Assembly (NCBI GenBank): GCA_028702535.1
Contig: JAQVOR010000002.1
Span: forward strand, 20,781 to 69,153
From: Bacteroidales bacterium
Lineage (GTDB): Bacteria > Bacteroidota > Bacteroidia > Bacteroidales > ML635J-15
Length of the DNA: 48,373 bases
Direction of reading: 5' to 3'
Numbering within the stretch: the stretch's first letter is position 1; each line of letters begins with the position of its first letter. Positions 34,349 to 44,252 of this stretch are shown one piece after another. The notes beneath the pieces were generated by a model. That model did no database searches and was not told the origin of the DNA. It saw only the letters and a list, made by a program, of their open reading frames with translations. Made by a program: the position numbers and the translations under genes.

Positions 34349-35092
34349 TTATTTTAAAAACCCCTGTTTTTTTAATACACTTAATAATACTTTAGAGAAA
34401 TGCTCATTATTATCTTTCGGATATCTAACATCTGTAAACACTTGTGCAAGAGTCTCTTTATTATTTTCTGCAATAAACTGCTTACTATCCTGTCGAGACT
34501 CTTTTTCGGCATATAATTTATTAATGTCTTCAGGAGTATAATCCTTATATCTTTCATAGTGTACAACCGCTTCTGCTGGAAGTCTGTCAGTAAGTTCTGG
34601 AGTTTCGTCTGGGTATCCAATTGTTACAGCGGTAACTGGCACTACTCCTTTCGGAAGATTTAAAACATCAATAATTTTATCGGCATTATATATTGCAGTA
34701 CCAAGGTAGCAAATCCCCAAACCGTTTGCTTCAGCCTCAACACAGGCATTTTGGGCAGCTATTATCGCATCAATCGCAGCAGTAAGAAACGACAAAAAAT
34801 TATCATATCCTGGCTCGGCATTTCTTTGACTACACCACTTGTTAAAACGATTAAAATCGGCACAAAAAGTAAGAATTGCAGGAGCATTTTTTACCATTGG
34901 CTGATTAAAATGTGCAGGAGCTAATTCGTCTTTTATTTTAGAATCTGTAGTAACAATAATCGAATAAACCTGCATATTTCCAGTATTAGAAGCTCGAATC
35001 GCAGCCCCTAAAATACTGTCCATTACAGTTTTGGGAATTAACTTATCGGTATATTTTCTAATTGTGCGGTGTTCTTGAATTTCTTTAAGCAT
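34349..35092 (-). CDS. Nitroreductase family protein (NfsA-like FMN enzyme)
   Basis: A 247-aa flavin oxidoreductase. The FMN-binding start IQEHRTIRKYTDKLIP and the AAIRASNTGNMQ segment are typical of NfsA/FRP-type nitroreductases, and EANGLGICYLGTAIYNAD, then VPVTAVTIGYPDE, match the second FMN/dimer region. It reduces nitro compounds, quinones or flavin using NAD(P)H; substrate unknown. It has its own -7 box 21 nt upstream. Confidence 0.9.
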   Translation of the reverse strand: MLKEIQEHRTIRKYTDKLIPKTVMDSILGAAIRASNTGNMQVYSIIVTTDSKIKDELAPAHFNQPMVKNAPAILTFCADFNRFNKWCSQRNAEPGYDNFLSFLTAAIDAIIAAQNACVEAEANGLGICYLGTAIYNADKIIDVLNLPKGVVPVTAVTIGYPDETPELTDRLPAEAVVHYERYKDYTPEDINKLYAEKESRQDSKQFIAENNKETLAQVFTDVRYPKDNNEHFSKVLLSVLKKQGFLK

Positions 35093-35113
35093 ACTTCTTG
35101 TTTTTATTTAATG

Positions 35114-35121
35114 CAAAGATA
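35114..35121 (-). promoter_or_regulatory. -7 box of the nitroreductase gene
   Basis: TATCTTTG on the minus strand, an exact consensus match ending 22 nt before the start codon. Confidence 0.58.
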
Positions 35122-35329
35122 AAAATTGAATTTTAAATATAGCGAGAATTAGTCATACTTCTACAAACTGCAATTCTAAAGCTTTGAAAGTCTTGCCTTT
35201 AACAATCTTCCATAAAAACCAAATTTTCAAAGTTTTTGAACAGAGCAAAAAATATACTTAAGATTTGTTTGGGAGCAGCCCCTTAGTTTTGCTAAAGTAA
35301 AAAACCCGCAAAGTATCGGAGTTTTTTAT

Positions 35330-35337
35330 TACTTTTG
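35330..35337 (+). promoter_or_regulatory. -7 box of der
   Basis: TACTTTTG, an exact consensus match ending 14 nt before the ATG. The remaining bases of the 35093-35351 gap show nothing else recognisable. Confidence 0.58.
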
Positions 35338-35351
35338 TAAAAAAATAATTC

Positions 35352-36659
35352 ATGGGAAATATCGTAGCAATAGTAGGAAGACCAAATGTCGGCAAATCAA
35401 CACTTTTTAATCGTTTGATTGAACGTCGCGAAGCAATAGTTGACAATGAAAGTGGTGTTACACGCGATCGAATATACGGACATTCTGTTTGGAACGGTAA
35501 AGAATTTTCTGTTGTTGATACTGGAGGTTTTGTAGATAATTCGAAAGATATTTTTGAGCAAGAAATAGCCAAACAGGTATTTATTGCAATTGAGGAAGCT
35601 GATGTGATAATTTTTGTACTTGATGTGGAATCGGGAGTTACAGATTTAGACTTAGCTGTTGCGGAAATACTTCGCAAAACAAAAAAACCAGTTTTTTTGG
35701 CTGCCAATAAAGTTGATACTAATGCTCGTATTGCAGATAGCTATGAATTTTATAATCTCGGATTAGGAGAAGTCTTTTGCATTTCGGCAATGACTGGTTC
35801 TGGAACTGGAGAAATTCTTGATGCCGTTGCTGAGGAGCTCTCTAACGAAGAGCCTCACGACGAAGATAATCTTCCGAGAATTACAATAGTTGGTCGTCCA
35901 AATGTTGGAAAATCATCGCTAACAAATGTTTTAATCGGGACAGAAAGAAATATTGTAACAGAAATTGCTGGGACCACTCGCGATTCAATAAATACACGAT
36001 ATAATAAATTCGGATTTGACTTTATGCTGGTTGATACCGCTGGAGTAAGAAGGAAAAATCGAGTTAGCGAGAATCTGGAGTTTTATTCTGTGATGCGTGC
36101 GATTAGAGCAATTGAGCATTCGGATGTTTGTGTGCTTATGATTGATGCAAGCCTCGGTTTTGAGGCTCAAGATCAAAATATACTTAATCTTATCCGCAAA
36201 AACAAAAAAGGTATTGTAATAGTTGTCAATAAATGGGATCTTATCGAAAAATCGACAAACTCCGTTAAAGAATTTACTAAGCAAATTATGGATAAAATAG
36301 CACCATTTAATGATATCCCAATATTATTTGTGTCGGTACTTAACAAACAACGCATACATAATGTTATCGAAACAGCTATCAAAGTTTATGAAAGTCGCAC
36401 ACAAAGAATCGCAACAGGGGTTTTAAATGAAGTAATGCTCGAAGCTATCGAAGCTTATGCTCCTCCAGTACTAAAAGGTAAACGAGTTAGAATTAAATAT
36501 GTAACACAATTACCTACACCCACTCCTGTTTTTGCTTTTTTTACAAACCTTCCACAATATATTCGCGAACCTTACAAAAGATACCTTGAAAATAAACTTC
36601 GTGAGAATTTTGATTTTACAGGAGTACCCATAGTGTTAGTGTTCAGAGATAAAGGATAA
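35352..36659 (+). CDS. der: Ribosome biogenesis GTPase Der (EngA)
   Basis: An essential tandem-GTPase protein for 50S assembly. The 435-aa protein has G1 motifs [14 protein letters not shown] (domain 1) and [14 protein letters not shown] (domain 2, near residue 185), DTGGF and DTAGVRR switch regions, NKVD and NKWD, and a C-terminal KH-like domain ending [10 protein letters not shown]. All elements are intact. It is monocistronic with its own -7 box, convergent with rluD. Confidence 0.97.
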   Translation: MGNIVAIVGRPNVGKSTLFNRLIERREAIVDNESGVTRDRIYGHSVWNGKEFSVVDTGGFVDNSKDIFEQEIAKQVFIAIEEADVIIFVLDVESGVTDLDLAVAEILRKTKKPVFLAANKVDTNARIADSYEFYNLGLGEVFCISAMTGSGTGEILDAVAEELSNEEPHDEDNLPRITIVGRPNVGKSSLTNVLIGTERNIVTEIAGTTRDSINTRYNKFGFDFMLVDTAGVRRKNRVSENLEFYSVMRAIRAIEHSDVCVLMIDASLGFEAQDQNILNLIRKNKKGIVIVVNKWDLIEKSTNSVKEFTKQIMDKIAPFNDIPILFVSVLNKQRIHNVIETAIKVYESRTQRIATGVLNEVMLEAIEAYAPPVLKGKRVRIKYVTQLPTPTPVFAFFTNLPQYIREPYKRYLENKLRENFDFTGVPIVLVFRDKG

Positions 36660-36691
36660 AAAATAAATCATCGTAAAAGAAAGACGCAAGT

Positions 36692-37750
36692 TTATTCAAA
36701 TTCATTGCGATATGTTACATAATTTCGCCATTTATCAATACATTCTTGCATGTCTTCAGGTAAAGCAGAGTCAAAGTACACATTTTCGCCACTTGAAGGA
36801 TGCACAAACCCAAGTGATTTTGCATGTAAAGCTTGTCGTGGTAATATTTTGAAACAATTTTCGACAAATTGCTTATATTTTGTAAATGTAGTTCCTTTAA
36901 GAATTTTGTCACCACCATATTCGGCATCATTAAACAAGGGGTGTCCAATATGTTTTAGATGTACTCTAATTTGGTGAGTTCGCCCAGTTTCCAAGCGGCA
37001 TTCGATAAGATTAACATAGCCTAATCTTTCTAAGACTTTATAATGTGTAATTGCTTCTTTACCGTATTCGCCATCGGGAAAAACATCCATTACTTTTCGG
37101 TTTTTAAGATTACGTCCCACATGTCCTGTAATAATGCCTGATTCTTCTGGTAGATTTCCCCACACCAAAGCAGTATATGAGCGTTTACATGAATGGTCAA
37201 AGAATTGCTTTGCTAATTTATTTAGAGCTATTTCCGATTTTGCAATTACAAGTAATCCCGATGTATCTTTATCTATTCGGTGTACTAATCCTGGTCTCAC
37301 TTCCTTACCAGTAAACATTGGTAAGTCTTTAAAACGATAAGCCAAAGCATTAACAAGAGTTCCGTCATGATGTCCATAACTAGGATGTACAACCATACCA
37401 GGTTTCTTGTTTACGATTACAAAATGCTCATCCTCAAAAAAAATATCTAATGGGATATCTTGGGCTATAAGTTCGTTTTCAGTTTTTGGGAAACTAAGAA
37501 CAATACTCACAACATCGCCGGGCTTAACTTTATAACTGTTTTTAGAAGGTTTTTGATTAACGAGAATATTTCCTGCATCAGCAGCATTTTGAATTCTATT
37601 TCGTGATGTTGAGGCCATTCGACAAACAAGATATTTATCTAATCTCATTGGTTTTTGACCTTGTTCAATTTCTAAACGATGATGTTCATAAAGTTCTGAT
37701 TGTTCAAACTCGTCATTCTGCTCGGCACTGTCGAAATCTTCTTGGATCAT
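36692..37750 (-). CDS. rluD: RluA-family pseudouridine synthase (RluD-like)
   Basis: A 352-aa enzyme that isomerises uridines in 23S rRNA. An S4 RNA-binding domain is near residues 35-90 (MRLDKYLVCRMASTSRNRIQ), and the catalytic domain carries PGLVHRIDKDTSGLLVIAKS with the active-site Asp, followed by HQIRVHLKHIGHPL. RluD (positions 1911, 1915, 1917) is the likely identity because of the S4 domain and length; RluA or RluC is less likely. It starts directly after the T9SS gene stop, with no spacer, as the last gene of the PASTA operon. Confidence 0.88.
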   Translation of the reverse strand: MIQEDFDSAEQNDEFEQSELYEHHRLEIEQGQKPMRLDKYLVCRMASTSRNRIQNAADAGNILVNQKPSKNSYKVKPGDVVSIVLSFPKTENELIAQDIPLDIFFEDEHFVIVNKKPGMVVHPSYGHHDGTLVNALAYRFKDLPMFTGKEVRPGLVHRIDKDTSGLLVIAKSEIALNKLAKQFFDHSCKRSYTALVWGNLPEESGIITGHVGRNLKNRKVMDVFPDGEYGKEAITHYKVLERLGYVNLIECRLETGRTHQIRVHLKHIGHPLFNDAEYGGDKILKGTTFTKYKQFVENCFKILPRQALHAKSLGFVHPSSGENVYFDSALPEDMQECIDKWRNYVTYRNEFE

Positions 37751-39607
37751 TTATCTGAGAATAAGTATTTTTTTTGTTTTAAAGCTACTAGCTTCAGAAA
37801 CTGGACGTATAAAATATGTTCCTTGTTCCAAGTCTCCGACAAAAACATCCTCTCGGCCATTAAATTGACGAACAAGCCTACCTGTCGCATCATAAATCGC
37901 AACAAATTTTGGTGGAATTTCAGAAAGGATTTTCACATAATCAGATGCCGGATTAGGATAAATATCATATTCTGATTTTACGATTTCGGGTTTATATACC
38001 GCCCTAGATTTTGCATATCCAAAAACTGGTCTAATCATCATAGCTCCATTATATGCAGAAGCCTGCCACTCTCCTGACACATTATAAAACACTTTAGAGC
38101 CAGCATCATTATTTAGGTCGTAACCACAATTTAACATATCGTCAGTTGTTTTTATCCAACCAATATAAAATGTGGTATCTATATAAATACTTGTGTCCAA
38201 AGAATAATACAAAAATCCGTTTGTTTGATCACTATAATAAGGTTTTACACCAATTTTCTGAAAAATTGTATCTCCAGGTATTCCATCATTATCACTCCAG
38301 ATTGTAAGATAAAAATATTTTCGATTCGCTTCATTTAATGTCTGGTTAAAGTAAATGTAAACTCCTTTTAGAATATCAGCTTTAAGTGGTGTAAACTTAC
38401 AAGCCAAACTTGAGTAGGCAGTTCCCTGTCCTGAAATACCATAACCTCTTTCGGCCGAGCCATCATCATAAGCATAATAATTGTTAAAATCCTGATAATA
38501 ATATGATGTATCATTCCAGCGATATATGGAGAGATCTTCAGCCCCATCAATTTTAAGATATCCTTTAAGTAAAAAGCGAGCTGAGTCCTCAGTATTAGAA
38601 GTAAAATTATAAGGTATTGCTCTAGTATATTCTATAGTTTGAAGAGGCTCAATATTTTCATTATCCTCTAACATTGAGTATGTTGGAGTATCGCCATATA
38701 TATCAGTTATTATAACTCGACGATTGACATTCATTACATCCACACCATAAGTACTTTTGTATGTAAATGTGATAGAATCATTTACTATATTTCCTGTATA
38801 ATCTTTAAAATGATTCCAAGGTACAGCCTCCCAGCCGATTAGTTTTGATCCAAAATCTTTTATAAAAGCGACATCATTTGCAAGAGTATCATCCCATGAT
38901 CTATTTTTATCAAGCTTAACAAAGTCAATATTCCAAATATCGGTATTGCTAACCCAACTAGGTTCATAATTGGAGCTAATACTAGCATAATTTAATAATC
39001 TGAATTGGAATCCTTTAACGAGATATGTAGGGTCTATTATTGGTATTAGCGCTAGCTTAAAAGTATCCATTGCCTCTCCACCGGGAGCATTCCAAACACT
39101 TTTCCAATCGGTAGAAGGAGACTTAAACTGTAGTACGAGAGAATCTCGTACCTCTGGTGAGTTTCCATTTCCACCAGCTTGATAATAAAAACTAAGATAA
39201 AGAGAATCTGCGACACTCAACCCAAGATTTATGGGTGCAGATGTTAAATAATCGGCAATACTGCTGCTCAATGAAGGCAAATGAGTATAAACTGCCCCAA
39301 AATTATCGATAGCATCTAGGCTTGCTGCCCCCATCGAAATTGGATTGACGGCATAATCTTTATTTATATAAGCAAATTTATCAATCCATTTAGTCGAATC
39401 GGGATAAATAAATGATTTTGAAAAATCATCGAAAAAAGGCAAGTCCAAAGTATCAATTGCTTTTGTATGACGATTTGAAATAACAGCATAGTATTTTTCA
39501 CTATAATTCTTCAACTGCTGATTACCGCAATCTATCAAAACTTCTTGTGCATTAAGCACAAAACTGATTATTATTAGTACAGATATTAATATTATTGTTC
39601 TTTTCAT
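37751..39607 (-). CDS. Secreted T9SS type A cargo protein
   Basis: A 618-aa protein. The signal peptide (MKRTIILISVLIIISFVLNA) precedes a large beta-rich region with no motif I recognise (it contains LPFFDDFSKSFIYPDS, seen in several Bacteroidota surface proteins). The C-terminal T9SS type A domain runs from YDIYPNPASDYVKI through GRLVRQFNG to KKILILR. It should be surface-bound or released through T9SS. It lies between a PASTA protein gene (2-nt gap) and rluD. Confidence 0.88.
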   Translation of the reverse strand: MKRTIILISVLIIISFVLNAQEVLIDCGNQQLKNYSEKYYAVISNRHTKAIDTLDLPFFDDFSKSFIYPDSTKWIDKFAYINKDYAVNPISMGAASLDAIDNFGAVYTHLPSLSSSIADYLTSAPINLGLSVADSLYLSFYYQAGGNGNSPEVRDSLVLQFKSPSTDWKSVWNAPGGEAMDTFKLALIPIIDPTYLVKGFQFRLLNYASISSNYEPSWVSNTDIWNIDFVKLDKNRSWDDTLANDVAFIKDFGSKLIGWEAVPWNHFKDYTGNIVNDSITFTYKSTYGVDVMNVNRRVIITDIYGDTPTYSMLEDNENIEPLQTIEYTRAIPYNFTSNTEDSARFLLKGYLKIDGAEDLSIYRWNDTSYYYQDFNNYYAYDDGSAERGYGISGQGTAYSSLACKFTPLKADILKGVYIYFNQTLNEANRKYFYLTIWSDNDGIPGDTIFQKIGVKPYYSDQTNGFLYYSLDTSIYIDTTFYIGWIKTTDDMLNCGYDLNNDAGSKVFYNVSGEWQASAYNGAMMIRPVFGYAKSRAVYKPEIVKSEYDIYPNPASDYVKILSEIPPKFVAIYDATGRLVRQFNGREDVFVGDLEQGTYFIRPVSEASSFKTKKILILR

Positions 39608-39609
39608 AT

Positions 39610-40464
39610 TTATTCTGTTTCATTTTCTGCATTCTCGGCAGTTTCTTCAGCCTCCAACATTTTTGCCTCAATCAAACTTTCGTCTGCAGTTAGCCAAATA
39701 TCAACATTATAACCCAAATTCACTTCGTTTATTGTGCTATATCCTGGAGATTGTTTATAAACTTTAGCATTTATCGAATCTTTTCTATTTCTCACAGTTT
39801 CGTCATAATTTACCGCACCAGTATTAAGGAATAAATCCAATAGATTATTACTTGCTTTTTTATATGTTAATCCAATAAGTGAAGGTACTAAAGTCGTTTT
39901 ATCGCTAAGTCCCAGCCCTAGTATCATATCTATTTTAGACCCTTTTTTAATTTTTGTTCCTGCTATAATTTCATCGCCATCGTGTAATTGTCTGATAACA
40001 ACGTTTGCCGCTATATCGGGAACATATCTAAGGTTTCCGACCACTAGTCCGTATGATTCGGCAAGTGAATTAGCCTGTCTAATAGAATAACCAACAAATT
40101 GAGGCATCGAAATCATCTCATCGTTTTTTGAGTTTACTATTAGATATAATTTTCTTCCTTTCTTTACTAGAGCTTCGGGTTCAGGGGTTTGTTCGGCAAT
40201 TGCGCCTTTATCAACGTTATCATCAAATATTGTATCAATTATTACATAATCAAAACTTTCATTTTTCAGAAGTGCAATCGCATCTTCGGTTTGCATTCCA
40301 ATTAATGTTGGTACAGTAACTGATTTACCATGTTGTGTATAAAATTTCAAATATATGTTTAATACGACAATCACAATAAAAATAAAAGCAATTGCACCTA
40401 AGAAGTTAAACAGGAATACTTTACTAATCAAAAATTTGAAAAGTTTATATAATTTATCTTTCAT
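39610..40464 (-). CDS. PASTA domain protein (three repeats), membrane-anchored
   Basis: A 284-aa protein. A short cytoplasmic start is followed by a membrane helix (about 18-38, FNFLGAIAFIFIVIVVLNIYL) and three periplasmic PASTA repeats (about 48-115, 118-190 and 193-262). These begin VTVPTLIGMQTEDAIALL, SMPQFVGYSIRQANSLAES and LVPSLIGLTYKKASNNLL. PASTA repeats bind muropeptides or uncrosslinked peptidoglycan, so this protein probably senses or organises the wall; there is no kinase domain. An acidic tail (EAEETAENAENE) ends it. It heads the operon with the T9SS gene and rluD. Confidence 0.92.
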   Translation of the reverse strand: MKDKLYKLFKFLISKVFLFNFLGAIAFIFIVIVVLNIYLKFYTQHGKSVTVPTLIGMQTEDAIALLKNESFDYVIIDTIFDDNVDKGAIAEQTPEPEALVKKGRKLYLIVNSKNDEMISMPQFVGYSIRQANSLAESYGLVVGNLRYVPDIAANVVIRQLHDGDEIIAGTKIKKGSKIDMILGLGLSDKTTLVPSLIGLTYKKASNNLLDLFLNTGAVNYDETVRNRKDSINAKVYKQSPGYSTINEVNLGYNVDIWLTADESLIEAKMLEAEETAENAENETE

Positions 40465-40525
40465 TTTCTACAAATTTTTTAATTGTGTAAAAATATTAAA
40501 AATAATAGAATAATCAATATTTGGA

Positions 40526-40554
40526 ACAAAAAAAAGGCTGTAAAAACAGCCTTT
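40526..40554 (-). terminator. Terminator after the SprB-repeat surface protein gene
   Basis: On the minus strand AAAGGCTG pairs with CAGCCTTT (40533-40540 with 40547-40554, 6-nt loop), followed by a T run. It lies 7 nt beyond the stop. Confidence 0.88.
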
Positions 40555-40560
40555 ATATTT

Positions 40561-43500
40561 TTAATATACGACAACTACAACACCAGTAAACGGCTCCATC
40601 CCATTTCGCAGATCAATTACATACTGATATGAACCAGCTGGAACATATTTACCTTTCCACTTTCCATCCCAGAAATCTTCATTTGACTTCGCCTGATAAA
40701 TATGCTGTCCCCATCTGTTAAACACATTAACATAAGCACTTGGATACATTTCGATATAGTCAATTTCCCATGTATCATTAATCCCATCACCATTAGGTGT
40801 AAATGCGTTAGGGATACCAAGACATAATTTATTACTACCTTGAACATTTACCCCAAGAGCTTTTATACAACCATTAGCATCAGTAATAGTGATATAATAG
40901 TTTCCAGCTTTAAGAGATGATATGCTACTTATTGTTTCTCCGCTATTCCACTCGAAGCTATAAGGTAAAGTACCACCCTCGACTGCAACAATTACCGACC
41001 CATCATTAAAACCTTTACATGAAACTCCAGAAACTTGTGTCTCTACTATCAAGGCTGATGGTTCACTAATTGAGAATAATGCTTCTTTTACACAGTTATT
41101 GGCATCATAAACTTGAGCACTATATTGACCTGCACTAAGAGACGATATCTGAGTACCACTAGCAATAAACTCATTAAATTGAAACCAATGTATTGAATAT
41201 GGTGGTGTGCCACCGGTTCCAGTAGCAATAGCCATTCCGTCATATCTACCAAAACACGAAACATCAGAAATTGTTACACTTAAACCAACAATATTGTCTG
41301 GTTGAGTAATAACCACAACTTCGTTTACCGAACAAGCGTTAAAATCTTGCACAACAACAGAATATGTACCTGCACTTAAATTAGAAAGGCTATTAGATGT
41401 AGGGCCATGATTCCAAGCATATACGTAAGGTGGCGTCCCTCCTACAGCATTTATTAATGCTGAGCCATTATTTTCGCCTCTACATAAAACATTCGTATGT
41501 TCTATATTTATAGTCATTATCTCGGGTTGAATAACCTCATAAGTCGCTACACCAGAGCAGCCATAACTATCACTAACGCTAACCGAATAAGTCCCTGCTC
41601 CAATTCCAGATAGATTTTGTGTTGTCTGACCTGGCACCGACCAATTATAAGTGTAAGGAATAGAACCATTTAACATATTGGCTTGTAATACTGCTGTATT
41701 CTGACCAAAACAAAACACTTCTTGAATTTGCACAATATCGACTGTTCCAGCACCAAAAAAACCTACAGTAGCGGTTGATACAACGCTACAATTATTAGCA
41801 TCTGTAACAGTAACTTGATAGTCGCCTGGGTGTAATCCCGTAACATGATTGCCAGAGTGTCCTTCAGAGATATTGATTGTATATCCACCTGCTCCACCAC
41901 TTACATTAGTTATTATTTCTCCATCAAAAAAGCCACATTCTGTTGGAACAGTAGTAATATCGACAACAATTTCCGGTGGATTGGTTAGGGTATGGCAAAT
42001 TACCAGATTACACGAACCTGCATCTGTAATGGTAACACAAATAGGTATTCCGCCGATTAATCCAGTTGCTAGATTAGATGTAGAGCCATTTGTCCAAATG
42101 AAATTATATGGAGCTGTTCCAGAAGTCACATTTACTTGTATCTGACCAGTAGGCTCTTGATAACACAATGGATTAGTTGTAACTATGTCTGCTATTATGC
42201 CTTCATTAACTACAATAGCTATACTTGCACTAACAGTACATGAATTTGCATCTGTAACAACCACCGAATAAGTTCCTGCATCAGTTGTTACACAATTTGA
42301 GATAAGTGGGTCTTCATTGATTGAACTAAAAAATCCAGGTCCTGTCCAACTATAACTTGCACCAACTACAGAAGTTGCATTTAATTGTATATTTTCACCC
42401 TCGCAATACGGAGAATCTGCACTAATACTTACAGGCGTAACCGCATTTATAGTTACATCAGTTGATACGGTTTCAGTACATCCGGCAGCATCAGTAACTG
42501 TAAGCATATAAGTACCAGACATACCAATATTAGCATTAGGTCTTGTAGGATTTTGTTGTGAAGAAGTAAAAGTACTAGGTCCAGTCCAGCTATAAGTAGC
42601 TGTCCCATCATCACAATCTGCCAACAGTTCAATTGTTCCACCTGCACATACTGGTGAGTTACTTGTCGCTGTAGAATTTAAAGGTGGAGATCCAAGCATT
42701 TGGACAGAATCTATGAACTCGCAAATTCCTTCGGAGTCAGTTATAGTAAGACCATAAACTCCATTGCATAATGATGATATAGTTAAAGCATTTGAAGTAA
42801 AGCCTGCTGGGCCACTCCAATCGACAAAGTAAGGAGGAGTTCCGCCTGTAATATTTGAGACAATAATCTCTCCATTACAGTCTCCACCACCACAACCTGA
42901 CGCAGCAGTAATATCAATATCAGCAGTTACTCCTACAACGGTAAAAAACAATTGGTTTTCTTCATTAACATTATTACATTTATCTTCTACACTACCATCA
43001 ATTAAAGTTAGTACATAATCACCCGATTGAGAAAGCAAATCTCCAAGTTGTAATGTCCAAACATCATCGTACCAAGTACCAGCATAGGTATTAGAAGATG
43101 CGGATGTACAAACTATACTATAGGTTTCATCTATCGAATATGTTCCTGCTGGACCTGTTAGAACAAAATCAGCTGGTTGAACACTTGAACACCATATCGC
43201 TTCACTAAACTGGACAGTTAATGAAGAAGACCCACAATATGGATCATAAACAAGACTTTCCATTTCAGGACTTGAGTTATCGACAATGGTCGCAGTACTG
43301 GCACCAAAATTTATAGAATATCCATTTTGAGTTGAACTAAAATTAGACACAGTTAGGACATAAGTTTCACCTGCATTTATAGATAGAGGTGCATTAAACA
43401 AGTTATTTTCGACTGGGCCTATACAATGTGACGAACCTGAGCCTAAACCAGTAATTCCATTACCTGCAAAAGAGAAATTACAACTAACTGGCGGATGTGC

Positions 43501-44235
43501 CTGCCAATTAATTAAATCAAGACAAGTAACTCCGCTGTTAAGGCTATACAAAGCCCAGTCATAGTCATCACTAAGATTTACTGGAGTAATTGTAAATGCA
43601 AGATTGCCAGATGTTTGAGCAGTAAAAGTGTACCACACATTATTACGCTCGCCAGTTACCAAACAATTTGGACAATTATTTACATTTGCTGACATTCCAT
43701 ATTGCTCATAAAAATTAAAGATATCATAGTAATGTCCAGTACCCACATAAGATTGAGGGTGATTTGAAAAACTATTACATAATGGACGGGCACCAAGACA
43801 ATCTTGCTCGGTAGGTGTAGGTAAGTATTTATAAGCTATTGTGCCAAGAGCTGTACCATTGGTTAGACACGAAAACTCATATAAACCAATTGAATACGTA
43901 CCACTAGTTGGGCATACCCACACCAATTCTGCTCCGTAACCACAATGGTCATCATTAAAATCATAAGTAATAGTTCCGTCTTGATTGTGTAAATCTATCC
44001 GTGGATCATTTGAATATGTTCCTCCCCCCTGACAAAATGAAAATATTATTACTTCTCCTGCGACGATAGTAAAAGTATATCTGTCACCAGCTTGCGCACC
44101 CGCTAGTGTCTGCCAATTATTATTTGGAGTAATGCTTCCAGCCAATGTGCTACCTGTACATGCGTATGTATTTTCAGAAATCAACAATAATGTTGCAATT
44201 AAAACAGAAAAGATAAAGATAAATAAGTGTTTCAT
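40561..44235 (-). CDS. Large surface protein with SprB-type repeats and CHU_C/T9SS type B domain
   Basis: A 1,224-aa secreted protein (start at ATG 44235: MKHLFIFIFSVLIATLLL; the longer ORF start at 44256 is less likely). After the signal peptide come a Cys-containing N-terminal region and about nine Ig/PKD- or SprB-like repeats of ~85 residues, each with a GGTPPY-like turn and a SAGTYSVVVQD-type strand (examples: NVLCRGENNGSALINAVGG, SDVSCFGRYDGMAIATGTGG). The C-terminus from IPNAFTPNGDGINDTWEIDY to FTGVVVVVY is the gliding-motility-associated CHU_C (T9SS type B) domain, with FNRWGQHIYQ and DGKWKGKYVPAGSYQY. It is probably an adhesin. A small secreted protein precedes it. Confidence 0.93.
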   Translation of the reverse strand: MKHLFIFIFSVLIATLLLISENTYACTGSTLAGSITPNNNWQTLAGAQAGDRYTFTIVAGEVIIFSFCQGGGTYSNDPRIDLHNQDGTITYDFNDDHCGYGAELVWVCPTSGTYSIGLYEFSCLTNGTALGTIAYKYLPTPTEQDCLGARPLCNSFSNHPQSYVGTGHYYDIFNFYEQYGMSANVNNCPNCLVTGERNNVWYTFTAQTSGNLAFTITPVNLSDDYDWALYSLNSGVTCLDLINWQAHPPVSCNFSFAGNGITGLGSGSSHCIGPVENNLFNAPLSINAGETYVLTVSNFSSTQNGYSINFGASTATIVDNSSPEMESLVYDPYCGSSSLTVQFSEAIWCSSVQPADFVLTGPAGTYSIDETYSIVCTSASSNTYAGTWYDDVWTLQLGDLLSQSGDYVLTLIDGSVEDKCNNVNEENQLFFTVVGVTADIDITAASGCGGGDCNGEIIVSNITGGTPPYFVDWSGPAGFTSNALTISSLCNGVYGLTITDSEGICEFIDSVQMLGSPPLNSTATSNSPVCAGGTIELLADCDDGTATYSWTGPSTFTSSQQNPTRPNANIGMSGTYMLTVTDAAGCTETVSTDVTINAVTPVSISADSPYCEGENIQLNATSVVGASYSWTGPGFFSSINEDPLISNCVTTDAGTYSVVVTDANSCTVSASIAIVVNEGIIADIVTTNPLCYQEPTGQIQVNVTSGTAPYNFIWTNGSTSNLATGLIGGIPICVTITDAGSCNLVICHTLTNPPEIVVDITTVPTECGFFDGEIITNVSGGAGGYTINISEGHSGNHVTGLHPGDYQVTVTDANNCSVVSTATVGFFGAGTVDIVQIQEVFCFGQNTAVLQANMLNGSIPYTYNWSVPGQTTQNLSGIGAGTYSVSVSDSYGCSGVATYEVIQPEIMTINIEHTNVLCRGENNGSALINAVGGTPPYVYAWNHGPTSNSLSNLSAGTYSVVVQDFNACSVNEVVVITQPDNIVGLSVTISDVSCFGRYDGMAIATGTGGTPPYSIHWFQFNEFIASGTQISSLSAGQYSAQVYDANNCVKEALFSISEPSALIVETQVSGVSCKGFNDGSVIVAVEGGTLPYSFEWNSGETISSISSLKAGNYYITITDANGCIKALGVNVQGSNKLCLGIPNAFTPNGDGINDTWEIDYIEMYPSAYVNVFNRWGQHIYQAKSNEDFWDGKWKGKYVPAGSYQYVIDLRNGMEPFTGVVVVVY

Positions 44236-44252
44236 AGCTAGTAAGTTAATTA

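Noticed and set aside
35258-35707. 149-aa antisense ORF over the der start
   Set aside because: Low-complexity Ser/Thr shadow of der; opposite-strand der has all GTPase motifs.
40561-44235. Assembly artefact or frameshift in the long repeat gene
   Set aside because: A single uninterrupted frame runs from signal peptide to the CHU_C domain; repeats are diverged, not collapsed.
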